Positions 20,265-29,656 are shown, counted from the stretch's first letter. The stretch: 64,000 nucleotides of DNA from Brevibacterium sp. JSBI002 (GCF_026013965.1 NZ_CP110341.1:806001-870000), one strand, 5' to 3'. Numbers and translations: made by a program. Notes: generated by a model from the sequence alone, not told the origin.

Positions 20265-21602
20265 TCACTTCCCGGCGTTCAGCACCTCGGGTTCGCCGAG
20301 GGAGAGCATCAGTCGGTTCGCCCAGTTGAAGAAGGCGGCACAGCTGAGTGCGTCGATGATGTCGCCGTCGCCCAGACCCGCCGCACGCAGCTGCTCGACG
20401 TGTGCGACGCCGAAGGACTGCGGGGTCAGGGTCAGCGCCACCGAGGCATCGACGACGGCATCCCACACCTGATCACCGAGGTGGCTCTGCGTGCCGATTC
20501 CCTCGTCGAGGAGGCGCTGGACACCGTCCCGACGCCCGGATTCCTCGGTGGCCCGGTCGGCGTGGACCGACGCACAGAACAGGCACCCGTTGAGACGGGA
20601 GGCCGCGGTCGCGGCGAGTTCGCGTTCGGCTCGACCGAGCCCGTCGGTGGTGTTGAAGAAGATGTCGAAGTCGGTCAGAGTTCGTGCTTTGAGTGCGGCA
20701 GGATCTCGGGCCAGCAGCCGGAAGTACGGATTCTTCGCCCGCCCCGCCTCGATCAGTGCATCCCGTTGGTCATCGCTGAGGTCCGCCTCCGCGACGGGGG
20801 CGATCCACGGCACCCAGCCGAGCCCGCCCTGCTGGAACAGCTTCGGGCGGTGGAGATTCGGATACGTCTTCACCCTGTCGCCGACGGCCTGCAGAGCTTC
20901 GTCCACTCTCACCGAGGCGGGGCCGTCGTCGGCATCGTCCGTCTCGTTCGCGGATTCGCCTTCCGACCGGTCCATCTGGTGCGGTTGAGTATCCGCGGTC
21001 GCTGTGGCCGCATCGGTGAGTGCGGCGAGTCCGGTGCTGATGCGGATCTGGAAGTTGAGGAACGACACGAGCTGAGCGAGGGTGACGATGCCGCCCTCGT
21101 CCCATCCCGCCTCGAGCAGAAGCGCGAGGTGACCCGGGCGGCTGTCGCGCGGATGGAGGACGAGAAGATGAGCGAATTCGAGTCCTGCCGTCAGCTTCTC
21201 GCCGAGTCTCTTCGCCGTCGCCTCGGCGGCGGTGAACCACGGCCCGGGAACGTTCTCGCCCGCCAGCGCCTGGGACTCGAAGTCTCCGTACGGCCCACGT
21301 CGCACCGAATCCGCAGCGGTCGCCTCATCGAGGAGTTCGGCGACGGCCCAGGACACGGATTCGTCTTCGTCACGCAGCAGATCACGGTAGAACTCCTCGG
21401 CCCTTGCAGACCCGAGCAGACCCGCGGTGAATGCGGCGACCGCATAACGGTCGCGGAAGCTCACGCCCTTCGGATCGGCGGGTTCGAGCAGAGCCTCGAA
21501 GCTCAGCTGAGCATTCTCCTTCGCCTGTGCCCGGTGATCACGCAGGCCATCGAGAGGATCATTCGCCGCGATTCCGGCGAGGAGGTTGATGATATCGGCC
21601 AT
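20265..21602 (-). CDS. CMD/alkylhydroperoxidase two-domain protein (Avi_7170 + Avi_7169-like)
   Basis: 445 residues holding two alpha-helical CMD/AhpD-type modules. The N-terminal half (about 1-195) resembles the CMD Avi_7170 family (LLAGIAANDPLDGL, HLLVLHPRDSRPGHLALL, FLNFQIRISTGLAAL). The C-terminal half (about 245-445) resembles the alkylhydroperoxidase Avi_7169 family, with the redox motif LNGCLFCASVHADRA (about 339) and FFNWANRLMLSLGEPEV. The two are normally separate genes; an Asp/Glu/Ser-rich linker (about 205-235) joins them here. The family assignment is from memory of TIGR04029/TIGR04030. It is the last gene of the ABC operon and presumably handles peroxides or an oxidised substrate. 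Confidence 0.85.
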   Translation of the reverse strand: MADIINLLAGIAANDPLDGLRDHRAQAKENAQLSFEALLEPADPKGVSFRDRYAVAAFTAGLLGSARAEEFYRDLLRDEDESVSWAVAELLDEATAADSVRRGPYGDFESQALAGENVPGPWFTAAEATAKRLGEKLTAGLEFAHLLVLHPRDSRPGHLALLLEAGWDEGGIVTLAQLVSFLNFQIRISTGLAALTDAATATADTQPHQMDRSEGESANETDDADDGPASVRVDEALQAVGDRVKTYPNLHRPKLFQQGGLGWVPWIAPVAEADLSDDQRDALIEAGRAKNPYFRLLARDPAALKARTLTDFDIFFNTTDGLGRAERELAATAASRLNGCLFCASVHADRATEESGRRDGVQRLLDEGIGTQSHLGDQVWDAVVDASVALTLTPQSFGVAHVEQLRAAGLGDGDIIDALSCAAFFNWANRLMLSLGEPEVLNAGK

Positions 21603-21603
21603 C

Positions 21604-22656
21604 TCAGTGCACCCGCTCCTTCGTCACGGAGAACCCGAGGGCAGGGGCCACCTCGGTGGCGAGCAGTTCGATCGACCGCAGGGCGGTCTCGTTCGTCGCC
21701 GGAACCGAATGGACTTGGAAGCTGACGTCTGTGACTCGATCGAGGACGCGGTCATGGTGCAGCCTCTCGACGACCTGCTCAGGCGTGCCGAGGTAGGTGT
21801 CGGTGGCGACGAGGAGCTCATCGAGGCTCAGCCCGGACGTGTCGTAGCCGACGAGGCGGTCGGCCTCAGCCCGCAGAGCCGGTTCGGTGATCTCACGCAG
21901 CCGGGGCAGGTCTTCGGCATCGGCGACCACGGCGGTGCGAGAAGCGAGGATCCGCGGTTCGACCCCTTCCGGCAGCTGAGAGAGGTAGGTGTCGACGACC
22001 GGCAGCTGCACCTCGTCGAGGCGTGCCGCCGGGTTGTCCTGGGGACGCGGCTGAGTCCTGGAGAGCATGAGTCCGTCACCGGCAGCGCCTGCCGCACCGG
22101 CACCGCCGGCGGAGAACGTCGCCTGCCACAGGCGTCGTTCGAGACTCGGACGCTCCGCGTCGGGAACGGGATAGAGACTGTGGTCGGTGGGAAGCCGGTC
22201 GCCTGAGAACAGGGTGCGCAGTGTTGCGAGGTTGTCGGCGAAGACCTCGCGACGGTCATCGAAGCTCGTGCCGAAGGCTGGGAAGGACTTCGGATTCCCG
22301 CCGGAGCCCAGACCGATCTGGAGGCGACCGGCGGAGAGTTCGTCGAGGACGGCGGCGTCTTCGGCCACGCGCACGGCATTCTCCATCGGCAGGGTGATGA
22401 TCGCGGTGCCCAAGTCGATTCGGGAGGTGCGGGCGGCGGCATGGGAGAGGAAGACGAGCGGGGAGGGCAGCCCGCCCTCTGCCGCGGAGAAGTGGTGCTG
22501 GGCGACCCATGCCGAGTGGAAGCCGAACTCCTCGGCCGTCTCGATCTGTTCGAGGGCGAAGCGGTAGCGCTGAGCTGCCGGGGCGTCCTCGAGCAGGCGA
22601 GTGAAGAATCCGAGCTTTGGTCCGGTCGCCTGGGTGTCGGTCGGTTGAGGGGTCAT
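21604..22656 (-). CDS. FMN-dependent luciferase-like monooxygenase (KPN_01858-like)
   Basis: 350-residue class LLM flavin monooxygenase. Recognisable are KLGFFTRLLEDA at the N-terminus, GFHSAWVAQHHFSAAEGGLPSP (near 40, read in pieces), IDLGTAIITLPMENAVRVAEDAAVLDELS and GRLQIGLGSGGNP. The match is to the group found with CMD proteins and an ABC importer (TIGR04027, recalled). It presumably oxidises the compound brought in by the ABC system; the substrate is unknown. Its stop lies one base from the start of the CMD gene, so the two are coupled. Confidence 0.88.
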   Translation of the reverse strand: MTPQPTDTQATGPKLGFFTRLLEDAPAAQRYRFALEQIETAEEFGFHSAWVAQHHFSAAEGGLPSPLVFLSHAAARTSRIDLGTAIITLPMENAVRVAEDAAVLDELSAGRLQIGLGSGGNPKSFPAFGTSFDDRREVFADNLATLRTLFSGDRLPTDHSLYPVPDAERPSLERRLWQATFSAGGAGAAGAAGDGLMLSRTQPRPQDNPAARLDEVQLPVVDTYLSQLPEGVEPRILASRTAVVADAEDLPRLREITEPALRAEADRLVGYDTSGLSLDELLVATDTYLGTPEQVVERLHHDRVLDRVTDVSFQVHSVPATNETALRSIELLATEVAPALGFSVTKERVH

Positions 22657-22661
22657 GGTTC

Positions 22662-24356
22662 TCAGCTTTCTGCTGCTGCGGTGAGCAGGGTCGGGGTTGC
22701 CGGTCGATTGTTCGCAGGCGCTGCGTTTTCCGACAGCGTCGCGGGACGGGGGATCGCCTCGAGCAGAGTGCGAGTGTAGGCGGAACGCGGGCGAGTGAAG
22801 ATCTCTTCGGTCGCGCCATCGTCGACAAGGTGTCCGTGCGACATCACGGACACCGTATCAGCGATCTGGCGGACGACGGCGAGGTCATGGGTGATGAAGA
22901 CGTAGGTCAGGCCGAGCTCCCTCTGCAGCTCATCGAGCAGGGTGAGGATCTGCGCCTGCACGGTCACGTCGAGAGCAGAGACCGCCTCGTCGAAGACGAC
23001 GAGTTCGGGTTCGACGATGAGGGCACGGGCGATCGCCACTCGCTGCAGCTGCCCGCCGGAGAGTTCGGCGGGACGCCGGTCGAGGAAGTCGGTCGGCAGC
23101 GCCACCCGATCCATGACCTCGGCGACGAGCCGCGGCCGGGAGGTGCGGTCACCGAGGCGGAAGTTGCGCAGAGGTTCGGTCAGGGTCGAGCGGATCGAAT
23201 GCTTGGGATCAAGAGCGGAGAACGGGTTCTGATGGACCAGTTGGACGGAGCTCCGGAACTCCCGCAGACGCTGACGTGAGGGACGACCGCGTCCGAGTTC
23301 CGCGGCGTCGAAATCGCCGATGCGCACATGCCCGGACTGGGGTGTGAGGAACCCGCTCAGCGCCTTGCCCGTGGTCGTCTTGCCCGAACCGGATTCGCCG
23401 ACGAGTCCGTGCGTGGTCCCGCGCGCCACCGTGAAATCCACACCTTCGACGCCGGTGATCTGATCACCCGTGCGGTCGAAGATGTGGGTGAGTGATTCGA
23501 CGGAGACGAACGGGGTGTCAGTCTGCGTGGTCGCCTCGGTGCGGTCCGGACGTGCCTTCGTCTGCAGCGCCGGAGCATCGGCGATGAGGCGGGAGGTGTA
23601 CTCGGTGGCCGGGTCGGAGAAGACACGGCCGGCGGGTCCCGATTCGACGATGCGTCCGCCCTGCATGACCACGACCTCGTCGGCGCGCTCGCCGGCGACG
23701 GCGAGATCGTGGGTGATGCAGAGGACGCCCATCCCGGTCTCGGCGCGCAGCTCGTCGAGGAGGTCGAGGACCTGCTTCTGGACGGTGACGTCGAGCGCGG
23801 AGGTGGGTTCATCGGCGATGAGCAGGCGCGGACGCAGCGCGATGGCGGCGGCGATGAGCACCCGCTGCCGCATCCCGCCCGAGAGCTCGTGCGGGAACTG
23901 GTCGGCCCGCTTCTCCGGCTGGTCGATGCCGACCCGGTCCAGCAGCTCGATGACCTGAGCACGAGCCTCGGCGCGGCCCGTGCGACGGTGGATGCGCAGC
24001 GCCTCGGCGACGGACTTGCCGACCGTCTGCAGCGGATTGAGCGAGGACCCCGGGTCCTGTGGGACATAGCCGATCTGGGAACCGCGCACACCGCGCCACC
24101 CGGAGGTGCCCAGGCTGAGCAGATCGAGATCGCCGAGGCGGATCCGCCCGTTCGCGACCCTGGCCGATGGCGGGAGCAGGCCGATGGCCGCGTTCGCCGT
24201 CGTCGACTTCCCCGAACCGGATTCCCCGACCACGGCGGTCATCGAACCGGGACGGACCACGAGGTCGAGTTCGCTCACGGCAGGTGCCGCGGAGCCGCCT
24301 CGGCGGGTGTATTCGACGGAGAGACCGTCGATGTGCAGCAGTGAGGAGTCGGTCAT
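22662..24356 (-). CDS. Fused dipeptide/oligopeptide-type ABC ATPase (two nucleotide-binding domains)
   Basis: 564 residues with two complete ABC domains, a DppD-DppF-like fusion. Domain 1: Walker A GESGSGKSTT (about 41), signature LSGGMRQRV (about 152), Walker B LLIADEPTSALD. Domain 2: Walker A GESGSGKTTTGK (about 324), signature ELSGGQLQRVAIARAL (about 438), Walker B LVVFDEAVSALD. Both lie in the cytosol and power the two permeases. ATG 24356 overlaps the upstream permease stop (ATGA); an in-frame extension to 25004 is antisense noise. Confidence 0.95.
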   Translation of the reverse strand: MTDSSLLHIDGLSVEYTRRGGSAAPAVSELDLVVRPGSMTAVVGESGSGKSTTANAAIGLLPPSARVANGRIRLGDLDLLSLGTSGWRGVRGSQIGYVPQDPGSSLNPLQTVGKSVAEALRIHRRTGRAEARAQVIELLDRVGIDQPEKRADQFPHELSGGMRQRVLIAAAIALRPRLLIADEPTSALDVTVQKQVLDLLDELRAETGMGVLCITHDLAVAGERADEVVVMQGGRIVESGPAGRVFSDPATEYTSRLIADAPALQTKARPDRTEATTQTDTPFVSVESLTHIFDRTGDQITGVEGVDFTVARGTTHGLVGESGSGKTTTGKALSGFLTPQSGHVRIGDFDAAELGRGRPSRQRLREFRSSVQLVHQNPFSALDPKHSIRSTLTEPLRNFRLGDRTSRPRLVAEVMDRVALPTDFLDRRPAELSGGQLQRVAIARALIVEPELVVFDEAVSALDVTVQAQILTLLDELQRELGLTYVFITHDLAVVRQIADTVSVMSHGHLVDDGATEEIFTRPRSAYTRTLLEAIPRPATLSENAAPANNRPATPTLLTAAAES

Positions 24357-25219
24357 GATGTCACCTTTCGCAGGGTGTTGCCGATCTGGTGGGTGGCGAG
24401 CACGATGGCCATGACCACGAGGCCGGGCAGCACGGTCAGCCACCACGCGGTGGCGACGAAGTTGCGGCCCTCGGCGATGATGAGGCCCCATTCCGGGGTG
24501 GGCGGCGGGGTGCCGTATCCGAGGAATCCGAGAGTGGAGATCTGGAGGATCGCCGAACCGACCTGGAGCACCGCCAGTGAGAGCACGGGAGAGATCGAAT
24601 TCGGCAGGATATGGCGGACCAGGACGGAGAAGAAGGTGCCGCCGGATCCGTAGGCCGCGGCCACGTAGTCGCTCGTGTTGATCTGCACCGCCTGGGACCT
24701 GGCCAGTCGTGCGAACTGGGCGATGGCGGTGACTCCGACGGCGATGGCCGCGTTGATCGTTCCGAAACCGAGGACGACGACGATCGAGAGGCTGAGCAGG
24801 ATCGCGGGGATGGACAGCAGTACGTCGATCAGGCGCATGAGCACATCGTCGACGAACCCGCGCCGGGTGCCGGCGATGAGCCCGATCGTGGTGCCGACGA
24901 TCAGCCCGACCCCGACGGCCACGAGCGCGGCCAGCAGGGACTGGGAGGCGCCGTAGACGACGCGGGTGAAGGCATCGCGGCCGGTCTGGTCGGTGCCGAA
25001 CCAATGTTCGAGGCTCGGGGCCAGAAGGGCAGGGGTGTCTCCGCCGTCGTTGGGATCGAAGTGGGTGAAGAGACCCGGGAACAGCGCCCAGGCGATGGCG
25101 ATGAGCAGCACCAGCCCGGAGGCGATGGTGGCCGGGGTGATCGCGGCGCGTGCCCGGCCGCCGCGAACTCGGCGGGTGTCGGTGCCGGTGCCTTGGCCGC
25201 GTGTGAAGACGATGCTCAT
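24353..25219 (-). CDS. ABC transporter permease (DppC/OppC type)
   Basis: 288-residue inner-membrane permease with six predicted segments. The binding-protein-dependent EAA-like loop reads YVAAAYGSGGTFFSVLVRHILPN (about 190-212, read in pieces), and the GTDQTGRDAFTRVVYGA stretch (about 76) is the DppC hallmark. It overlaps its neighbours by four bases at both ends, so the operon is tightly coupled. Confidence 0.94.
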   Translation of the reverse strand: MSIVFTRGQGTGTDTRRVRGGRARAAITPATIASGLVLLIAIAWALFPGLFTHFDPNDGGDTPALLAPSLEHWFGTDQTGRDAFTRVVYGASQSLLAALVAVGVGLIVGTTIGLIAGTRRGFVDDVLMRLIDVLLSIPAILLSLSIVVVLGFGTINAAIAVGVTAIAQFARLARSQAVQINTSDYVAAAYGSGGTFFSVLVRHILPNSISPVLSLAVLQVGSAILQISTLGFLGYGTPPPTPEWGLIIAEGRNFVATAWWLTVLPGLVVMAIVLATHQIGNTLRKVTS

Positions 25220-26295
25220 GAGTCCTTCTCCTTCGCCTCGTCGTCCCAGTCGAGGTCGACGCCGACGCTGGCCGCGGTCGCCGTCAGGGCGCGACGTGAG
25301 GGTTCGTCGTGGCTGCGCAGGGCCCTGCCCGCCGAGGCGGAGCTGCGTTTCGTGCGCAGTCGGACGTCGATGACGGGGTAGAGGAGGTCGACTGCGAGGT
25401 TGATGATGACGTAGCCGAAGGTGGCGATGACCACGACGGCCAGCAGGATCGGATTGTCCCGGTGGGTGACCGCTTGGGCGGTGATGAGTCCGATGCCGTT
25501 ACGGCCGAATACGGTCTCGGTGACCACGGCGCCGGCGACGAGTTCGCCGAAGACGAGGCCGATGATCGTCAGCCCCGGCAGCACCGCATTGCGGGCCACG
25601 GTATGGACGAGGATCCACAGTTCGGAGGCGCCCTTGGCCGTGGTGACCTTGACGAATCCGGAAGCCTGCACCTCGGTGATGGAGCGGATGAGCACCTGGG
25701 CGATCGGGGCCGACAGCGGAACCGCCACGGTCAGGGTCGGCAGCACGAGCGCCTCGGCGGGGCCGGGGTCGACGACGGAGACGAGACCGAGCTGGAAGGA
25801 GAAGACCTGGATGAGCAGGATTCCGAGCCAGAACACCGGGATGGAGATGAAGAGACTGGGCACCGAGTCGAGGACTCGCCGCACCTTGGCCGTCGGCCCG
25901 GTGGCCGGTCCGAAGGTCGCGGCGACGGCGATGGCCACGGCGAGGATAAGGGCGGTGACGAACCCGGAGGCTGCGAGCACCGCGGTTGACGGCAGCGCCG
26001 CCGCGATGATCGTCGACACGGCGGCACCGGTCTGGACCGAGTAGCCGAAGTCGCCCGTGAGGAACCCGGTGAGGCTCGTGAGGTACTTGCCGAACCAGGA
26101 GTCGTCGGCGGCGGTGGCTGCGCGTATCTCGGCGATCTGGTCGTCGGACAGGCCCAGTGCGGGATCGGCGAAGCGGGCGGTGACGCCGTCTCCGGGGATG
26201 AGGCTGAGCAGGATGAATGCCGCGGTGAACGCGAGCAGCAGCACAAGGACCGCTTGGCCCAGGCGCAGGAGGAGGTAGCGGGTGTCGAGGATCAT
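25216..26295 (-). CDS. ABC transporter permease (DppB/OppB type)
   Basis: 359-residue inner-membrane permease: N-terminal segment RLGQAVLVLLLAFTAAFILL, then FGYSVQTGAAVSTIIAAALP, and the loop FVKVTTAKGASELWILVHTVARN (about 209-231, read in pieces). The cytosolic tail after about residue 315 is longer than usual and charged. It overlaps the binding-protein gene stop-to-start by four bases. Confidence 0.94.
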   Translation of the reverse strand: MILDTRYLLLRLGQAVLVLLLAFTAAFILLSLIPGDGVTARFADPALGLSDDQIAEIRAATAADDSWFGKYLTSLTGFLTGDFGYSVQTGAAVSTIIAAALPSTAVLAASGFVTALILAVAIAVAATFGPATGPTAKVRRVLDSVPSLFISIPVFWLGILLIQVFSFQLGLVSVVDPGPAEALVLPTLTVAVPLSAPIAQVLIRSITEVQASGFVKVTTAKGASELWILVHTVARNAVLPGLTIIGLVFGELVAGAVVTETVFGRNGIGLITAQAVTHRDNPILLAVVVIATFGYVIINLAVDLLYPVIDVRLRTKRSSASAGRALRSHDEPSRRALTATAASVGVDLDWDDEAKEKDS

Positions 26296-28001
26296 TTCTC
26301 TCCTGCCAGCCAGGTGCTGTAGAAGTCGGGGCGGCCCACGGGTTCGGTGGTGAAGCCGTGGACGCGGCGGCGGAATGCGAAGACCTGTGGTTCTTCGAAG
26401 AACGGCAGCACATAGGCCTGGTCGACGAGGTAGTTCTGGACCGCCTCGGCGGCTTCCTGCCGTTTCTCATGGTTCGGTTCGGATGCCAGCGTTTCGAGGA
26501 GTTCGTCGATCTTCGGGTCGACCGAATCGTCGTCGGCGTCCGCGCGGTCGACTCCGTTGAGGAAGACGTCGCGATTGACCGAGGAGTAGTTCGAGCGCAG
26601 ATTGTCGAAGTCGGCGCGGGCGACCATCGAATGGTAGATCTGCACGGTGTCGAGTTCGAGGGCGTCAAGCGTCTGCTTCGACTGGTCCCCGGGGTTGATC
26701 GACAGGCGCACCCCCACGCGGCGCAGCTGCTGTTGGATGAGGGTCTGGACCTCGTTCGACCGCGGCTGCGGCAGTGCGATATTCACCGTCAGCGCCAGCG
26801 GAGTTCCGTCCTTGACGCGGTAGCCCTGCCCGTTGCGCTCGCTCCAGCCGGCCTGGTCGAGGAGGCGGTTCGCCTTGTCCGGGTCGAAGTCCCATGATCC
26901 GGACTGGTCGGTGTAGCCCATGGCGCCCTTGGCCAGCAGGCCGGTGGCCAGCGGGTAGTTCGGAGTGAAGAGCTTGTCGACGATCTCCTGTCGATCGATG
27001 GCGGCGATGAGCGCTCGCCGGACGTCGATGTCGCCCAGCAGGTCGTGGCGGAACCGGAAGTTGATGCTGTTGTTGATTCCGTTCGTCGCCTTCGCATAGA
27101 GGCGCAGGCCCTGTTCGGTCACGCGGGACTCATCGGGGGCTTGGACGTCGCGAACACCGTCTGCCTGCCCGGAGAGCACGGCTCCGATGCGCACGGAGTA
27201 TTCGTTGTTCGTCAGGTAGTCGATGCCGTCGAGGTGGGCCCGGCCCTGATGCTTCAGGTGCGGGGGCGCCCAGTCGTAGTCCTCGCGGGCACGGACGGAG
27301 AGCTTCGTGCCGATCGTCTCGTCAGTGATGTGGAAGGGGCCGCAGGTGTGGATCTGCGTGGCTCCGCCCGGGCCGAAGCCTTCGGCGTCGAGGTCGAGAG
27401 TGGAATCGGCGAGCAATCCTGCGTTCATTGTCGACGTCGCCTGGGCGAAACCGGGAGAGGGCGCGGAGAAGTGGAAGCGCACCCGATGCGCGTCGAGGAC
27501 TTCGCTGCGTTCATAGTTCGAGATCTGCTCGGACACCGGCAGCGTGCGGGCTTCGTCGCCGCGACCGAAGAGGTCGAAGTTCTTCGCCACATTCTCCGGT
27601 GTCAGCGGCGAACCGTCCGAATAGGTCACGCCCTCACGGATGGTGAAGGTGTAGGTCGTGGCGTCGGCGTCGGTCTCCGGCAAGTCCGTGGCCAGCCACG
27701 GATGAAGCTCGAGGGTCTTCGGATCCTGCCACAGCAGACGCGCGGAGATGTTGTTCATGATTCCGCCGTTGGGGTAGAAGCCGACCGACGGCGGGTAGAG
27801 CAGCGTCCAGGTCTGGGGTTCGAAGTAGGTGAGCACTCCGCCGCGGACGGGTTCGCCCTCGGCCAGTGAACCGGAGTCGTGGGGTGTGCAGGCGCTGAGG
27901 GTGAGCAGAGCGCCGAAACCGAGACCGAGACTGAGAACGGAGCGGCGGTCGAGGCGTCGCTGAGTCAGACGCGCGGAGGTGGAGAGACGGTGATCCGTCA
28001 T
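26292..28001 (-). CDS. ABC transporter substrate-binding lipoprotein (family 5, KPN_01854-like)
   Basis: 569-residue extracytoplasmic solute-binding protein. The N-terminus combines twin arginines (RRSVLSLGLGFG) with a lipobox LTLSAC (Cys about 38), so export by Tat and lipid anchoring is likely. SBP_bac_5 features follow: TYTFTIREGVTYSDGSPLTPENV (about 118-140, read in pieces) and DVRRALIAAIDRQEIVDKLF. It resembles the subgroup encoded with luciferase-like and CMD proteins (TIGR04028, recalled). First gene of a six-gene operon. The ligand is unknown; peptides are not certain. Confidence 0.92.
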   Translation of the reverse strand: MTDHRLSTSARLTQRRLDRRSVLSLGLGFGALLTLSACTPHDSGSLAEGEPVRGGVLTYFEPQTWTLLYPPSVGFYPNGGIMNNISARLLWQDPKTLELHPWLATDLPETDADATTYTFTIREGVTYSDGSPLTPENVAKNFDLFGRGDEARTLPVSEQISNYERSEVLDAHRVRFHFSAPSPGFAQATSTMNAGLLADSTLDLDAEGFGPGGATQIHTCGPFHITDETIGTKLSVRAREDYDWAPPHLKHQGRAHLDGIDYLTNNEYSVRIGAVLSGQADGVRDVQAPDESRVTEQGLRLYAKATNGINNSINFRFRHDLLGDIDVRRALIAAIDRQEIVDKLFTPNYPLATGLLAKGAMGYTDQSGSWDFDPDKANRLLDQAGWSERNGQGYRVKDGTPLALTVNIALPQPRSNEVQTLIQQQLRRVGVRLSINPGDQSKQTLDALELDTVQIYHSMVARADFDNLRSNYSSVNRDVFLNGVDRADADDDSVDPKIDELLETLASEPNHEKRQEAAEAVQNYLVDQAYVLPFFEEPQVFAFRRRVHGFTTEPVGRPDFYSTWLAGEK

Positions 28002-28181
28002 GGAAGGGGTCCTTCGGGCAAGTGGGATGGAACAGAGGGAGCTGAGCGGGATAGTTCAACAATATGCGGACATCGCGGTTGCCGTTGTCGGCAGGCGGAG
28101 GCGGTGTCCGACATGGAGCCCGAAGTGGATGTGCATGCCATGAGTAAAGCGCATCCGCGCAATCGGCGTCAATCCGGGGCT

Positions 28182-28187
28182 TAATAT
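28182..28187 (+). promoter_or_regulatory. Candidate -10 box TAATAT
   Basis: Six bases before the ATG at 28194; a leaderless start for the VOC gene is likely. The 192-base gap 28002-28193 also holds the divergent promoter of the ABC operon; no operator is obvious. Confidence 0.5.
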
Positions 28188-28193
28188 TGAGAC

Positions 28194-28895
28194 ATGATGA
28201 ACCATGCGGAATTCGATCATCTCGTCATCGCCGTCCCAGATCTGCAGGAATATGTTGAGCAATGTGAGGGTCACCTGGGGGTGCGCGCGGTCGACGGCGG
28301 TGCGCATCCGGGCTTGGGGACAGCCAATGCGCTGCTCGGGCTCGAGCTCGGCGACGACCTCACCGAGTCCCTCGGACTCGCGCGTCCACGTGGTGCGAAC
28401 CCGCTCACATACCTCGAGATCCTCGGCCCCGACCCCGAGCAGGACCCGGCACTCGCGGCAGGGCGCTTGGCCGGGACCACGGCACCGACCGTGCAGCGGT
28501 GGGCGATCCGTCCGGACGATTTCGACGGCGTCGTCACGGCTGCTGCGCGGTCACGGGAACCGCGCGTCGACCTCGGCGAGGTTCATGACATGACCCGACG
28601 CCGACCGGACGGGGTGGTCCTCGATTGGCGCCTGACCAGGCGCACCCCGCTGCCGTGGTCGGGAATCCAGCCGTTCCTCATCGATTGGAAGGACTCCGAG
28701 CATCCGGCGAGCCAGGAGATGCCGTGGGTCCGCCTCGAGAAGCTCTGGGCCGCGAGTGACGAGCCTGTTGCGGTCGGTTCGGTCCTCGACTTCATCGGCA
28801 TCGGACTCGACATCATTGCCCCAGGCCGCCAAGAAGGGGAGACTGAGGGTCTACACGCTCATCTGAAAGGTCCGGGTGGATCATGGACGCTCTGA
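28194..28895 (+). CDS. VOC/glyoxalase-like domain protein (first of a tandem pair)
   Basis: 233 residues of the Glyoxalase_3-like VOC fold: FDHLVIAVPDLQEYVEQCEG at the N-terminus (His metal ligand), GGAHPGLGTANALLGLE, TYLEILGPDPEQDP and the late PFLIDWKDSEHP. Shares all these blocks with the next gene, so the two are duplicates. Reaction unknown. It is divergent from the ABC operon, so a shared regulator or substrate is possible but not shown. Confidence 0.86.
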   Translation: MMNHAEFDHLVIAVPDLQEYVEQCEGHLGVRAVDGGAHPGLGTANALLGLELGDDLTESLGLARPRGANPLTYLEILGPDPEQDPALAAGRLAGTTAPTVQRWAIRPDDFDGVVTAAARSREPRVDLGEVHDMTRRRPDGVVLDWRLTRRTPLPWSGIQPFLIDWKDSEHPASQEMPWVRLEKLWAASDEPVAVGSVLDFIGIGLDIIAPGRQEGETEGLHAHLKGPGGSWTL

Positions 28896-29551
28896 ACACC
28901 ATTCCCGCTGAACTCGACCACCTCATCATCACGGTGCCCGACCTCGAGGCCGGGGTCGCCGCCGTGGAAGAGGCCACCGGGGTGCGTGCGGTTCCCGGTG
29001 GCTCGCACCCGGCGCGGGGGACCGCGAACTTCCTCCTCGGGCTCGCCCCGACGGGCTGGCCGGAGGGAGCGCACACCTACCTCGAGATCCTCGGCCCCGA
29101 CCCGCAGCAGGAGAAGCCCGCTGACGGCACCCTTCCGCTCGACGCACATCTGGCCGCCGAGCCGACCCTGCAGACCTGGGCCATCCATCCGCCGGCGTTC
29201 CTCGCGAAGGTCGCGGCCGCGAACACCGCGGGCATCGACTTCGGCGAGGTCCAGGATATGGCCCGCGAGACTGCCGAAGGCGACCGTCTCGAATGGCGGC
29301 TGACCACGCGTTCTCCGCTGCCGCACTCAGGTGCGCAGCCGTTCCTCATCGATTGGGGCGAATCCGTCCATCCCGCCGAGGCAGCCCTGCCCACCCTCGA
29401 ACTGCTCGAATTCCGTGTGGAATCGCCGGAGCCCGAGGCAGCGCGGCAGGTGCTCGAGGTGCTCGGAGCCGGTGACACCACGGTGGTCGAGGGGCCGGAC
29501 TGTCGTCTGCGTGCCTGGTTGCGCGGACCCGGCGGCGTGCTCGAGTTCTGA
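28883..29551 (+). CDS. VOC/glyoxalase-like domain protein (second of the pair)
   Basis: 222 residues, paralogue of the preceding gene: LDHLIITVPDLEAGVAAVEE, GGSHPARGTANFLLGL, TYLEILGPDPQQE, SGAQPFLIDWGESVHP. Its ATG lies 13 bases inside the first gene, indicating coupled translation and perhaps a heteromer. The metal ligands seen are His near the N-terminus and Glu in TYLEIL. A strong hairpin follows the stop. Confidence 0.86.
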   Translation: MDALNTIPAELDHLIITVPDLEAGVAAVEEATGVRAVPGGSHPARGTANFLLGLAPTGWPEGAHTYLEILGPDPQQEKPADGTLPLDAHLAAEPTLQTWAIHPPAFLAKVAAANTAGIDFGEVQDMARETAEGDRLEWRLTTRSPLPHSGAQPFLIDWGESVHPAEAALPTLELLEFRVESPEPEAARQVLEVLGAGDTTVVEGPDCRLRAWLRGPGGVLEF

Positions 29552-29563
29552 TCACTCGCCGAG

Positions 29564-29623
29564 AAACGGGCTGAGTGTCGAGAAACGCGTGCGCACACCC
29601 GTTTCTCGACACTCAGCCCGTTT
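29564..29623 (+). terminator. 23-bp perfect inverted repeat after the VOC pair
   Basis: Arms 29564-29586 and 29601-29623, 14-base loop, followed by a short T-run (TTTTT at 29619-29625). GAGAAACG also occurs twice inside the left arm region. Probably terminates the VOC genes before the DUF3152 gene. Confidence 0.75.
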
Positions 29624-29643
29624 TTCGATGAATCGGCACGGGA

Positions 29644-29649
29644 TAGACT
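29644..29649 (+). promoter_or_regulatory. Candidate -10 box TAGACT
   Basis: Seven bases before the GTG start at 29657; no SD seen. Confidence 0.45.
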
Positions 29650-29656
29650 CTCAGGC

